A DNA stretch of 64,000 nucleotides from Ancylomarina sp048268005 (GCA_048268005.1 JBLWWJ010000002.1:1295728-1359727); one strand, 5' to 3'; positions 9,717 to 18,840 are shown, counted from the first letter of the stretch. Made by a program: numbers and translations. Notes: generated by a model from the sequence alone, not told the origin.

Positions 9717-10322
9717 TTATTTCTTTGAACCCTTATGAGCTAATCTTTTCTTTGTCTTTTTCTTCATTACAGAATGCCCAAAGCGCCCAATGAGTTTGCC
9801 CAATTCGTAGTAATGTCCATGAGAATAGGCAATAGGTTGTGCTTTGTCTAATCTGAATTGTCCACTTTCTGGATCGATAAATTTTTCATCAGATTGAACA
9901 TTAACGACCTCAGCAATAAACATATCATGTGAACCAAGTTGTACAATTTCTTTTAGTTTACATTCTATGGAGAGTGGAGATTCTTCAATAATCGGGGCTT
10001 TTAATTCTTTCGATTTTCCGGGAGTTAAGTTCATCTTTTCAAACTTATTGAAATCTTTTCCAGATTTTACACCACACCAATCCGTTGCGTAAGCTAAATC
10101 TTTAGTCGTGAGATTGATGACAAACTCACCATATTTTTTAATAATATCATATGAATGACGGTTAGGACGAACCGAGATATAACACATGGCCGGATCCGTA
10201 CAAATCGTTCCTGTCCAGGCGATTGTTATAATATTATAATCTTCCTTACTAGCACCACAGCTTACCATTACAGCAGGCAATGGATAGACCATTGTTCCAG
10301 GTTTCCAATTTTGTTTTCCCAT
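9717..10322 (-). CDS. Flavin reductase-like FMN-binding split-barrel protein
   Basis: A 201-aa protein of the flavin-reductase-like split-barrel family. MVYPLPAVMVSCG at the N-terminus, ITIAWTGTICTDPAMCYISVRPNRHSYDII and GEFVINL around residues 30-90 are the usual FMN-binding core. The C-terminus ends in a basic tail (MKKKTKKRLAHKGSKK). It starts 33 bases after the stop of the cobyrinate diamide synthase gene on the same strand. Some proteins of this fold (for example Brucella CobR) reduce cob(II)yrinate diamide, so a role as corrin reductase is possible but is inference. A general NAD(P)H:flavin reductase is the alternative. Confidence 0.85.
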   Translation of the reverse strand: MGKQNWKPGTMVYPLPAVMVSCGASKEDYNIITIAWTGTICTDPAMCYISVRPNRHSYDIIKKYGEFVINLTTKDLAYATDWCGVKSGKDFNKFEKMNLTPGKSKELKAPIIEESPLSIECKLKEIVQLGSHDMFIAEVVNVQSDEKFIDPESGQFRLDKAQPIAYSHGHYYELGKLIGRFGHSVMKKKTKKRLAHKGSKK

Positions 10323-10355
10323 GATAAATAAATTGTTTTGTCTATTTGACTATAA

Positions 10356-11654
10356 TTATTTTCCCCAAAAAATCTTATAAATATTCTTTTCACCCCAATA
10401 AAAATGGATGTAAGAAGCAAGTACATTGTTCTTGCGTATCACTTGTGTATCTAAACGTTTGTCCCGGGCGGAATAAACTTCTATCTCCTTGGTTTCTTCT
10501 TTTGAATTAATCAAATGAGAGTAATGAAATTCATGACCGAATAGTGTTGTTTCTTGCAATTTGATCTTTCGGTATCCCAGTTTTAGTTTCATGTTTTCCA
10601 TGCTGGCATTTTGATCAAGAAAACCAACCATTGGAAACAAAGTACCATCCTTATCAATAATATTATTTGAGAGATACATCATGCCGCCACACTCAGCCAA
10701 TATTTTTCCTCCAGATATAGCAAAGTCTTGTATCGATTTCCTCATACTAGTATTTTGAGACAGTTCCTTAAGATATAATTCGGGATATCCTCCGGCTAAG
10801 TAAATGAAATCAACCTCTGGTAAGCTATTGTCGTTTATGGGAGAAAAGTAGCTTATTTCACCAATTTGAGATAATGCTTCTAAATTCTCATGATAGGTGA
10901 AATTAAAGGCTTCATCTTTGGCAACACCTATTCTTTGTTTAGAATTACTTACAACAGGACAAGCTTTATAATCAGGTCTCTCAGATTTACAGATATTTAG
11001 AATTTTATCAATATCAACTGTTTTCTCTAAGTGTAAGGCCATTGCATTAATGGTTTCTTCATAATTATCCTTGGCTGATATTTGTAGTCCTAAATGTCGC
11101 TCTGGCAAATTAATTTTTTCATTTCTGGGGACATAACCTAAGGCTTGAATTCCTACATCTTCGCAAGCATCTTTCATAAATTGATAGTGAGACTCACTGT
11201 TTACAAAATTAAAAATTGCACCTGCAATCTTAATTCCAGGATAGAAGTGCTTGTAGCCGTATAGCAAAGGGGCGACAGAGTAGGCAGTTGCTTTAGCATT
11301 TATAACCAGGATAATCGGAATATCTAATAATTCAGCAATTTTAGCAGAGCTACCTTCCATTCTATTGGCTCCATCGAAAAGTCCCATTACACCTTCAACC
11401 ACAGTCGCTTCAGCTTTTGAGCTGTATTTAGAATAGATTTCTGACACATGTTTTGGACTGCTCATAAACGTGTCCAGGTTGATTGAAACATTTCCTGAGG
11501 CCCACTCATGGTGTTTGGTGTCTATATAATCAGGACCACACTTAAAAGGCTGAACAGACAAACCTTTGTTGCGTAAACTACGAAGTAGACCTTGAGTAAT
11601 GGTCGTTTTTCCAGAACCGCTTGAGGGAGCTGCAATTAAAAATTGGGGTATCAT
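10356..11654 (-). CDS. cbiA: Cobyrinate a,c-diamide synthase (CbiA/CobB)
   Basis: A 432-aa glutamine-dependent amidotransferase that converts cobyrinic (or hydrogenobyrinic) acid to its a,c-diamide in B12 synthesis. N-terminal P-loop APSSGSGKTTITQGLL (residues 8-23), FKCGPDYIDTKHH near 38-50 and VVEGVMGLFDG near 84-94 are CbiA-type ATP and substrate motifs. The C-terminal class I glutamine amidotransferase domain has IYLAGGYPELY and the nucleophile in LAECGGMMYLS (about residue 325). Full length for the family. No other corrin-ring genes are in view; a TPR kinase lies 62 bases upstream and a flavin reductase 33 bases downstream. No cobalamin riboswitch fits in the 62-base gap. Confidence 0.92.
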   Translation of the reverse strand: MIPQFLIAAPSSGSGKTTITQGLLRSLRNKGLSVQPFKCGPDYIDTKHHEWASGNVSINLDTFMSSPKHVSEIYSKYSSKAEATVVEGVMGLFDGANRMEGSSAKIAELLDIPIILVINAKATAYSVAPLLYGYKHFYPGIKIAGAIFNFVNSESHYQFMKDACEDVGIQALGYVPRNEKINLPERHLGLQISAKDNYEETINAMALHLEKTVDIDKILNICKSERPDYKACPVVSNSKQRIGVAKDEAFNFTYHENLEALSQIGEISYFSPINDNSLPEVDFIYLAGGYPELYLKELSQNTSMRKSIQDFAISGGKILAECGGMMYLSNNIIDKDGTLFPMVGFLDQNASMENMKLKLGYRKIKLQETTLFGHEFHYSHLINSKEETKEIEVYSARDKRLDTQVIRKNNVLASYIHFYWGEKNIYKIFWGK

Positions 11655-11716
11655 ATATTGAACTTATGAATAAAAATAATCTTTGAAAAATGCAAAATTA
11701 AGCCTGAAAGGCCTAT

Positions 11717-13888
11717 CTACTGCATGTTGGGAAGATCAATCATGAAATGACTGCCTTTGCCTAACTCACTTTCTACAAAAATACGACCTTGATTTTTTTC
11801 TACAAGTTCTTTTACCAGAATTAATCCTAAACCTGAGCCTTTTTCTTTATTGGTGCCCCTGGTACTGAAACTTTCTTCAATTTTAAATAACTTTTTTAAA
11901 GTTTCCTTATTCATACCAATACCAGAATCACTAATTTTTAATCTAAGTGTATTATTATTTTGTTGAGCACTTATAGTGATCGTACCACTTTCAGGAGTGA
12001 ATTTAATTGCATTATTTAAAAGGTTACAAAGACAAATATTTAATGTGGGTTCATCCACAATAATGCTTAGGTTAGGATTACTTTCGACATGAATTTTAAT
12101 ATCTTTTGTTCTTGCATTAATCTTATAAGTTCCCACGACAGAATCAATAAGGTTGATAATAAAGAATTCTGTTGGTTTAATTTCAATCAAGCCTTTTTGA
12201 GAACGCGACCATTCCAGGAGGTTATCAAGAAGAGTAAATGTTGAATTTGCAGTTTCAGATAAATCAGAAATCATAAGTTTTTTTTCCTGATCATTCATTT
12301 CATCAAACTGAAGATTGAGAATGTTGGAAAAGCCTAAAAGGACATGGAATGGATTTAATAAATCATGAGCAATAATCGAAAAGAATTTATCCTTAGTAGC
12401 ATTGACTTCTTTGAGTTGTATGACAGTATCTTTCAGTTCACTGATTAATAAATCAAGTTCTTGTTTTTGGTGATTTATTTTCTTGTTTCTTGAAACCAGG
12501 GCTATGGACAATAACTTCTGTTTACGATATTGCCAGATGGCGAAAAAGAGTAACAGACCAATTAAGATAGAAAATACAATCATATAATTGAGCGTATCTC
12601 TCTGACTGGAAATTCTTAATTCTTGAACCTGTGTTTTTGTCTTAAGGAGTTGGTTTTCTTTAATTTTATTCTTTGTGTCAAATTGTGTTTCCAGTTTTGA
12701 TAATTCACGAGCTTTTTTATCCGTATAGATACTTCTTTCAATTTGATTGTGAAGCGACAAATATTTATAAGCAGAATCGAGTTTATCATTGGCTTTATAG
12801 GTTTGTGCCAGCGTATTGTAAACAGATTTTTTAGATGATTTATGCTCGCTGTCTTTTATTAATGTATGAGCTTGTAAAGCCAAATTCAAAGCTTTTTTAT
12901 TATTATTTAGCTTAGTATGACATAAAGCCATGCTCACCAATGCAGTAGCTTCGCCGTTAATGAAGTTTTGCACTTTGCAATTTTCATATGACTTATTGTA
13001 ATGTAAAAGAGCTTCCTTAAAATTTGATTTTTGATCATAGATGAGACCAATTTGTCTGTGTGCCATCCCTATATATTTCGTGTTGCCAATTTTTTCAGCA
13101 CGATCCAGAGCTTTGGAATAGTAATGTAGTGAACTATCTTTTTTATTAGTTAAACTATAGGCATTTCCAAGCTGCAATTCAGCAACTAAGATATTTTGTA
13201 TGTCATTTAGTTTTGATGATATCTGTAATGATTTTTGAATCGACTTAATCGCTTCTGAGTAGTTTTTATTTTTAAGGTAGATGTATGATATATTATTCAG
13301 TGATGAGTATGTCATATTCTCCTTGCCAATATGCTCCAAAAGTTCAATAGCTTTAAAGTTAAATTTTAATGCTTCAGGGTAATTGGAAATTTTAAGCTGA
13401 ATTAATCCCAAATTGTTGTAGATGAATGCTTGTAAGAGTTTATCATTGACTTCTTTTGCGATGATAAGTGCATTTTCATATATTTCTATGGCTTCAGAAT
13501 ACTTTTGTTGTTCTATAAGAATAAGACCTATACCATTCTGGCTATCACCAATTAAGTGTTTTAGATTTTTATCAAGACAATAATCAAATGATTTGTAATA
13601 ATAATAAAGAGCACTGTCAATTTTGTTTTTCTTGTAAAAGAATTGACCCAAAATATTATAAGATTTAATTATTTCGGAATGATTTTCTTTTTTAGTTGAT
13701 ATCTCAAGAGATTTATTCGTAAAGTACTTAGTGCTGTCATTTGATGCAAAAGAGTAGCGTTCTGCTATTTGGTTTAAACGTTCTTCTTCCTTTTTATCTG
13801 AAGAGTTTAATAATGATTTGGAGCTATCAATGGTTTGAGCTTTAAGAATAGTACTTAAGAAAATACAAATTAGAAGTAGATAGCGCAT
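11717..13888 (-). CDS. TPR-containing sensor histidine kinase
   Basis: A 723-aa protein if it starts at the ATG at 13888. That start begins a clean signal peptide (MRYLLLICIFLSTILKAQ) and is preferred over an upstream ATG at 13930 that would precede it with 14 charged residues. About eight tetratricopeptide repeats fill residues 40-380 (FFYKKNKIDSALYYYYKSFDYC and similar). A transmembrane helix follows (about 430-450), then HisKA (FFSIIAHDLLNPFHVLLGF) and HATPase_c (LCNLLNNAIKFT, ISDSGIGM, GSGLGLILVKEL). The TPR domain is predicted periplasmic. No receiver or DNA-binding domain is fused. A paralogue of the same layout lies at 51109-53253. Confidence 0.9.
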   Translation of the reverse strand: MRYLLLICIFLSTILKAQTIDSSKSLLNSSDKKEEERLNQIAERYSFASNDSTKYFTNKSLEISTKKENHSEIIKSYNILGQFFYKKNKIDSALYYYYKSFDYCLDKNLKHLIGDSQNGIGLILIEQQKYSEAIEIYENALIIAKEVNDKLLQAFIYNNLGLIQLKISNYPEALKFNFKAIELLEHIGKENMTYSSLNNISYIYLKNKNYSEAIKSIQKSLQISSKLNDIQNILVAELQLGNAYSLTNKKDSSLHYYSKALDRAEKIGNTKYIGMAHRQIGLIYDQKSNFKEALLHYNKSYENCKVQNFINGEATALVSMALCHTKLNNNKKALNLALQAHTLIKDSEHKSSKKSVYNTLAQTYKANDKLDSAYKYLSLHNQIERSIYTDKKARELSKLETQFDTKNKIKENQLLKTKTQVQELRISSQRDTLNYMIVFSILIGLLLFFAIWQYRKQKLLSIALVSRNKKINHQKQELDLLISELKDTVIQLKEVNATKDKFFSIIAHDLLNPFHVLLGFSNILNLQFDEMNDQEKKLMISDLSETANSTFTLLDNLLEWSRSQKGLIEIKPTEFFIINLIDSVVGTYKINARTKDIKIHVESNPNLSIIVDEPTLNICLCNLLNNAIKFTPESGTITISAQQNNNTLRLKISDSGIGMNKETLKKLFKIEESFSTRGTNKEKGSGLGLILVKELVEKNQGRIFVESELGKGSHFMIDLPNMQ

Positions 13889-13943
13889 AGATAAGTCGTC
13901 GAGATGGATTGAGCTTTTAAAAATACACAAATATCTCAGACCT

Positions 13944-13976
13944 AAAAAAAGCCTGGAGATCTTTTATCTCCAGGCT
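13944..13976 (-). terminator. Terminator of the first mscS copy
   Basis: GCCTGGAGAT and ATCTCCAGGC form a 10-bp stem followed on the minus strand by seven Ts. A nearly identical hairpin follows the second mscS copy at 15280-15313. Confidence 0.85.
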
Positions 13977-14039
13977 TCGTATCTTTTATAATTTACAAGT
14001 TTGAATCAAAAATAGATTCACAACTTAATAAGTTTAAGA

Positions 14040-14855
14040 TTAATCGTTTTTATGAACATGTACGTCCATTTGTGGGAAAGGAATATTAAGTCCTTCCTGA
14101 CCAAATGTCTTATAAACGTTCTCATTTAAATCGAAGAAAACACCCCAGTAGTCAGGAGCTTTTACCCAGGCTCTAACAGCAAAGTTAACTGAGCTATCAG
14201 CTAACTCTGAAACAGCAATAAATACCTCGGGATTTTTAAGAATTCTTGAATCCGCATCACACAGTTTTTTGATAACTGCTTTGGCTTTATCAACATCATC
14301 GCCGTAAGCAATACCTATTGTCCAATCAACTCTTCTCTCTTCTTCTGTAGAATAATTAATCATGGAAGAAGTCGATAGGCCTCCATTAGGGATAATAATG
14401 GTTTTGTTATCAGGAGTCGTAACGATTGTGTTAAAAATCTGGATTTCTTTTACAGTACCCATGTAACCTTGTGCTTCAATGAAATCACCAATTTTGAAAG
14501 GTTTAAATATGAGGATCATAACACCGCCTGCAAAATTTTGCAAAGTGCCTGATAAAGCCATACCTACAGCTAGACCTACAGCACCTAAGATGGCAATAAA
14601 TGAAGTCATTTCAATACCAAGCATGCCTAAAGCACTAATAAATAACATCACCTTAAGTAACATCCCTACTAGTCCTTTTAAAAATGGTTTTAAAGAATCA
14701 TCCATTTTGCTCTTGTCCATCATCTTACCAAAAGCTCGAGTTATCCCTTTAATAATCCATCCTCCGATAATAAGAACGACAATGGCTCCTAGTAATTTTG
14801 GTCCGTAATCAACCCCAATCTGAATTAATTGGTCTAAAATTTTCTCTGTATTCAT
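14040..14855 (-). CDS. MscS-family mechanosensitive channel, copy 1
   Basis: A 271-aa small-conductance mechanosensitive channel of the inner membrane that opens under membrane tension to release solutes on hypo-osmotic shock. Three N-terminal transmembrane helices (about 17-38, 60-80, 84-106) end in the pore helix GLAVGMALSGTLQNFAGGVMIL, followed by the MscS beta domain (FKIGDFIEAQGYMGTVKEI, TIIIPNGGL) and the alpha/beta vestibule domain. Length matches the short E. coli MscS type. By eye it differs from the neighbouring copy at roughly 34 of 271 positions, mostly in the membrane part. Confidence 0.92.
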   Translation of the reverse strand: MNTEKILDQLIQIGVDYGPKLLGAIVVLIIGGWIIKGITRAFGKMMDKSKMDDSLKPFLKGLVGMLLKVMLFISALGMLGIEMTSFIAILGAVGLAVGMALSGTLQNFAGGVMILIFKPFKIGDFIEAQGYMGTVKEIQIFNTIVTTPDNKTIIIPNGGLSTSSMINYSTEEERRVDWTIGIAYGDDVDKAKAVIKKLCDADSRILKNPEVFIAVSELADSSVNFAVRAWVKAPDYWGVFFDLNENVYKTFGQEGLNIPFPQMDVHVHKND

Positions 14856-15022
14856 AATTAATATAAAATAAATGGTGTAATTGAATTCAATCTATTTCTT
14901 CAGAGGACTAAAACTACGCTCATTAAATCTTATTATCAAATATTTTATAATTGATTTGAACAATACCTAATTTATCCATGTGAATGGATTATGGTTTGTT
15001 TTAAAAATCGCAAAAACAATTT

Positions 15023-15220
15023 GCTTTATAGATAAAACAAGCCTTCTCGTAATTGGAGCTTTCGCGTTTTATAATTTCCATCGATAGAATGGTTTCAGTT
15101 TGCTCGTTCTTTAAAAGCGAATAAATCGTGTCCATTCTATTCAACTTCATTTGAGCATAATCGGTGCAATAATGTGATTTATTTGCAGAATATATTGGGA
15201 ATTCTTATTGTGAAAATCTT
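15023..15220 (-). pseudogene. Decayed relic of the 3' end of nadA
   Basis: Read on the minus strand, one frame gives ANKSHYCTDYAQMKLN, then RMDTIYSLLKNEQTETILS. Functional NadA ends ADESCSCNDCAYMKLN, then TMEKIYLALKNEQPEIILP. The alignment is collinear and continues as DNA similarity on both sides, but the catalytic cluster region is eroded and no start remains. It sits exactly where a duplication of mscS plus the following nadA 3' end would place it. Confidence 0.8.
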
Positions 15221-15279
15221 GTTAGATTAATAATCATTTTTTTTTGCAATATAATTATAGAGGAATAATGAATATCCTG

Positions 15280-15313
15280 AAAAAAAGCCTGGAGATTTTT
15301 TATCTCCAGGCTT
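15280..15313 (-). terminator. Terminator of the second mscS copy
   Basis: Same GCCTGGAGAT/ATCTCCAGGC stem with a T-run on the minus strand as the hairpin at 13944-13976. It was copied with the gene. Confidence 0.85.
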
Positions 15314-15336
15314 AGTATCTTTTATGATTTATAAGT

Positions 15337-16152
15337 TTAATCGTTTTTATGAACATGTACATCCATTTGTGGGAAAGGAATATTAAGTCCTTCAGAACCA
15401 AAGGTCTTATAAACGTTCTCATTCAAATCAAAGAAAACACCCCAATAATCTGGAGCTTTAACCCATGCTCTTACAGCAAAATTAACTGAGCTATCAGCTA
15501 ATTCAGAAACTTGAATAAAGACTTCCGGGTCTTTTAGAATTCTTGAATCCTGATCACATAGTCTTTTGATAACGGCTCTTGCTTTATCAACATCATCGCC
15601 ATAAGCGATACCTATTGTCCAATCAACTCTTCTCTCTTCTTCAGTAGAATAATTTGTCATCGAAGAAGTTGATAAGCCTCCATTAGGGATGATAATCGTT
15701 TTGTTATCTAAACTCGTTAAGATTGTATTAAAGATTTGAATTTCTTTAACAATACCTAAATAGCCTTGTGCATCAATTAAATCTCCTACCTTAAATGGTT
15801 TGAAAACCAAAATCATAACACCGCCTGCAAAATTTTGTAAGGTTCCGGATAAAGCCATACCAATAGCTAAACCCGCGGCACCCATAATGGCAATAAAGGA
15901 GGTCATTTCAATACCTACCATTCCTAAAACACTAATGAATAATAGTATTTTAAGTAGGATTCCTACTATTCCTTTTAAGAAAGGCTTTAATGATTCGTCC
16001 ATTTTGCTTTTGTCCATCATCCTACCAGTAGCTCTGGTAAGTCCTTTGATTATCCAACCTCCAATAATCAAGACGACAATAGCCCCAATTAATTTTGGAC
16101 CATATTCAACAGCAATCTGAGTTAATTGTTCTAAAATTTTCTCTGTATTCAT
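15337..16152 (-). CDS. MscS-family mechanosensitive channel, copy 2
   Basis: A 271-aa channel with the same three transmembrane helices, pore helix (GLAIGMALSGTLQNFAGGVMIL), beta domain and vestibule domain as copy 1. The C-terminal half is almost identical. Substitutions cluster in the lipid-facing helices and in the gate-proximal beta loop (FKVGDLIDAQGYLGIVKE), which could tune gating tension (inference). It lies between nadA and the relic of nadA, so this locus is probably the parental position and copy 1 with its relic is the derived arrangement, although direction cannot be proved. Confidence 0.92.
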   Translation of the reverse strand: MNTEKILEQLTQIAVEYGPKLIGAIVVLIIGGWIIKGLTRATGRMMDKSKMDESLKPFLKGIVGILLKILLFISVLGMVGIEMTSFIAIMGAAGLAIGMALSGTLQNFAGGVMILVFKPFKVGDLIDAQGYLGIVKEIQIFNTILTSLDNKTIIIPNGGLSTSSMTNYSTEEERRVDWTIGIAYGDDVDKARAVIKRLCDQDSRILKDPEVFIQVSELADSSVNFAVRAWVKAPDYWGVFFDLNENVYKTFGSEGLNIPFPQMDVHVHKND

Positions 16153-16308
16153 AATAATATAGTATAAATGGTGTAATTGAATTGAATCAATTTATGACAT
16201 GAATACTAAATTTACGTCCTTTAAATTTTATTGTCAAATATTTTATGAAAGATTTTAACAACGTACAATTTATCGGTATGAGCGGGTTATGGATTGATTT
16301 TAAATCCG

Positions 16309-17232
16309 TTATATAGATAAATTAAGCATTCTGGTAAGTGGGGCCTTTGCCTTTTTCATGATATCATCTGGAAGAATAATTTCAGGTTGTTCATTTTTTA
16401 ATGCCAAATAAATCTTCTCCATCGTGTTTAATTTCATATAAGCACAATCGTTGCAAGAACATGATTCATCAGCAGGAACGATTAAAAATTCTTTTTCAGG
16501 AGAATCTTTTTTCATTTGGTGAAGAATGCCTGTTTCAGTCGCTACAATAAACTTTTTTGCTTCAGAATTCTTAGTATAGTTAAGCATGGCAGTTGTAGAA
16601 CCTACGAAATCTGCAAGAATAAGAACAGGGTGAGGACACTCAGGATGGGCAATAAGAGTTGCGTCTGGGTTCTCAATTTTCATTTGCATGATTTTCTCAG
16701 CAGAAAGAATATCGTGCACTTCGCAAGATCCATCCCATAGAATCATTTCTCTGCCAGTAACTTCGTTGATGTAACGACCTAAGTTCTTGTCTGGAGCAAA
16801 TATGATTTTTTGATCTTTAGGATATGATTCAACAATCTGAACGGCATTCCCAGATGTACAAATGACATCAGAAAGAGTTTTAATTTCAGCTGTACAGTTG
16901 ATATATGAGATGACAATGTGATCGGGATGTTTGGCTTTAAATTTGGCAAAATCTTCTCCGGGACACGATTCTGCCAGTGAACAGCCCGCATTCATATCTG
17001 GAATTAAAACTTTACGGTTAGGATTTAAGATCTTAGCCGTTTCACCCATAAAATGAACACCTGCAAATAAAATAATATCAGCTTCGGTCTCAGCTGCATA
17101 CTGTGCCAGGGCTAAACTATCGCCTTTAAAATCGGCTATTTCTTGTATATCAGGAGTTTGGTAGTAGTGCGCTAAAATAACAGCATTTTTTTCTTTTGCT
17201 ATTTTTAAAACCTTATCTCTCATTGCATCCAT
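16309..17232 (-). CDS. nadA: Quinolinate synthase A
   Basis: About 307 aa from the ATG at 17232 (MDAMRDKVLKIAKEKNAVILAHYYQ). An upstream ATG at 17268 would add 12 residues not usual in the family, and another ATG lies at 17223. NadA condenses iminoaspartate with dihydroxyacetone phosphate to quinolinate in NAD synthesis, using a [4Fe-4S] cluster. Visible features are ILAHYYQTPDIQ, the cysteine-bearing NAGCSLAESC and the conserved HPECPHPV. The C-terminal CSCNDCAYMKLNTMEKIYLAL carries the last cluster cysteine. nadB and nadC are not adjacent. The 3' end of this gene was duplicated with mscS. Confidence 0.93.
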   Translation of the reverse strand: MDAMRDKVLKIAKEKNAVILAHYYQTPDIQEIADFKGDSLALAQYAAETEADIILFAGVHFMGETAKILNPNRKVLIPDMNAGCSLAESCPGEDFAKFKAKHPDHIVISYINCTAEIKTLSDVICTSGNAVQIVESYPKDQKIIFAPDKNLGRYINEVTGREMILWDGSCEVHDILSAEKIMQMKIENPDATLIAHPECPHPVLILADFVGSTTAMLNYTKNSEAKKFIVATETGILHQMKKDSPEKEFLIVPADESCSCNDCAYMKLNTMEKIYLALKNEQPEIILPDDIMKKAKAPLTRMLNLSI

Positions 17233-17331
17233 TATCTTTATACTTAAAGTGTAGAAATTAAGATGCAAATATCTTTAAATTGTTGGGTAAATCAAAATTG
17301 AATCTAAAAAAAGGGGACGTCTTTATTTTAG

Positions 17332-17339
17332 TACCTTTG
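17332..17339 (+). promoter_or_regulatory. Putative -7 promoter element of the acyltransferase gene
   Basis: TACCTTTG matches TAnnTTTG and lies 55 bases before the ATG at 17395. No clear -33 TTG is seen at the usual distance. Confidence 0.4.
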
Positions 17340-17394
17340 GCGGAGAATCTTCAGATTACAGCATTGAAGATTATATGTTACTATAAACGAACGA

Positions 17395-17943
17395 ATGAAA
17401 GTAAAAATAAGTCAATTTATCCTTAAGTTGTTTGGATGGAAATATGTTGGTGAAATTCCAACTGAAAAAAAAGCGGTAGTTATTGCGGCTCCACATACAT
17501 CTAACTGGGATTTTGTATGGGGAAAACTGGGTTTTGTGGCTCATAATATCAATACCACTGTTTTAATGAAAAAAGAATTTTTCTTTTTTCCTCTTGGTGC
17601 GATTTTTAGATCGATGGGTGTCATGCCCATAGACAGAAGCAAGAAAAGTAATTTAACAGATCAGTTAGCTGATGAATTTGCTAAACGTGATGAATTATAT
17701 TTATCACTTTCGCCTGAAGGAACAAGGAGTAGACGTCCGGTGTGGAAAAGAGGATTCTATTTTATAGCACTTAAAGCTAATGTACCTATCTTGTTGGGTG
17801 ATTTAAATTATGAGACTAAGACATTGAGTTTTATTGAGACGTTTCATCCAACGGGTGATGTGGAAGCAGATATGGCCTATATCAAATCAAGGTATAAGAA
17901 CTCAAAGCCAAAGTATCCAGAACTTTTTTCGACAGGGGATTAA
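17395..17943 (+). CDS. Lysophospholipid (1-acylglycerol-3-phosphate) acyltransferase-like protein
   Basis: A 182-aa PlsC-type acyltransferase. The HX4D catalytic motif is HTSNWD (His34, Asp39), block II lies near GVMPIDRSKK, and block III is SPEGTRSR (about residues 104-111), followed by VPILLGDLNYET. The protein is shorter than E. coli PlsC and has only weak hydrophobic segments. This short form is common in Bacteroidota and its exact acceptor lipid is not established. It probably acts at the inner face of the cytoplasmic membrane. The omega-amidase gene follows after 32 bases and may be co-transcribed. Confidence 0.85.
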   Translation: MKVKISQFILKLFGWKYVGEIPTEKKAVVIAAPHTSNWDFVWGKLGFVAHNINTTVLMKKEFFFFPLGAIFRSMGVMPIDRSKKSNLTDQLADEFAKRDELYLSLSPEGTRSRRPVWKRGFYFIALKANVPILLGDLNYETKTLSFIETFHPTGDVEADMAYIKSRYKNSKPKYPELFSTGD

Positions 17944-17975
17944 TTGCATATATTAGGAATTTAAAATATTATAAT

Positions 17976-18758
17976 ATGTCAGATATTCTAAGACTTAGTT
18001 TGGTTCAGTCCGATTTGCTTTGGGGTGACGTAAATGCAAATTTGGATCAATTCACTAAACAGTTTTCTCAATTGAAGGGGAAGAGTGATTTGATTGTTTT
18101 ACCTGAGATGTTTACATCAGGATTTATGATGTCAGGTAAAAATGAGATAGCCACATATTCTGATTCAGTCGTAGTTTGGATGCGTGAACAAGCTAAAAAT
18201 TTAGATGCTCATATTATGGGTAGTTTCATTGTAAATGAAAGTGATTCTTATTACAATCGAATGTATACCGTTTCTCCTCAAGGTGACATTTCAACCTATG
18301 ATAAGCGACACCTCTTTCGAATGGGAAATGAACACGAGCACTTTGAGGGTGGAAAAGAGAAAGGGATTGTGAAAATTGGAGAATGGAGAATCCGTCCCAT
18401 TGTATGTTATGACTTGCGATTCCCGGTTTGGAGTCGAAATCAACAGGATTACGACCTATTGATTTGCGTAGCCAATTGGCCCGATGCTCGTCGTGATGTC
18501 TGGAATACGATTTTAAAAGCCAGGGCAATAGATAATCAGGCTTATGTTGCTGGCGTTAATCGTGTCGGAAAAGATGGGATGGATTTAACTTATGCTGGAG
18601 ATTCCTCTTTAATCGATGCAAGAGGAAGAGTACTTGCTAAATGCGAAGAGTATAAAAATGATATTCAAACGGTTCACATTTCACTTAATGACTTACGAAA
18701 CTTTAGAATTAAATTTCCAGTTTATCTCGATGCTGACGATTTTGAGATAAAAATTTAA
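17976..18758 (+). CDS. Omega-amidase, nitrilase superfamily (YafV-like)
   Basis: A 260-aa carbon-nitrogen hydrolase with the nitrilase triad Glu44 (LPEMFTSGF), Lys110 (TYDKRHLF) and Cys144 (PIVCYDLRFPVW). The MFTSGF and YDLRFPVWSR contexts are those of YafV/Nit2-type omega-amidases, which hydrolyse alpha-ketoglutaramate or alpha-ketosuccinamate produced by glutamine and asparagine transaminases. Cytosolic, with no signal peptide. Length matches the family. The gene is followed by a strong terminator. Confidence 0.88.
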   Translation: MSDILRLSLVQSDLLWGDVNANLDQFTKQFSQLKGKSDLIVLPEMFTSGFMMSGKNEIATYSDSVVVWMREQAKNLDAHIMGSFIVNESDSYYNRMYTVSPQGDISTYDKRHLFRMGNEHEHFEGGKEKGIVKIGEWRIRPIVCYDLRFPVWSRNQQDYDLLICVANWPDARRDVWNTILKARAIDNQAYVAGVNRVGKDGMDLTYAGDSSLIDARGRVLAKCEEYKNDIQTVHISLNDLRNFRIKFPVYLDADDFEIKI

Positions 18759-18780
18759 TTTATTGAAATAAGAAGATATA

Positions 18781-18823
18781 GAATCCTGAGAAGCATATAG
18801 ATGTGTTGCTCAGGATTTTTTTT
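18781..18823 (+). terminator. Rho-independent terminator
   Basis: GAATCCTGAG and CTCAGGATT form a stem followed by eight Ts, 22 bases past the omega-amidase stop. Confidence 0.75.
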
Positions 18824-18840
18824 CATAGTTGTTAAGAAGT

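Larger units (their letters stand above)
13944..16500. repeat. Tandem duplication: terminator, mscS, spacer, nadA 3' end
   Basis: The block 13944-15220 (terminator, mscS, spacer, nadA relic) lines up in the same order with 15280 to about 16500 (terminator, mscS, spacer, start of the aligned part of nadA). The two mscS genes are well conserved. The spacers and the nadA part have diverged strongly, as expected if only the channel copy was under selection. The junction lies between about 15220 and 15280. Confidence 0.8.

Noticed and set aside
11655..11716. A cobalamin riboswitch before cbiA
   Set aside because: Only 62 bases separate cbiA from the upstream gene, and I see no B12-box-like sequence.
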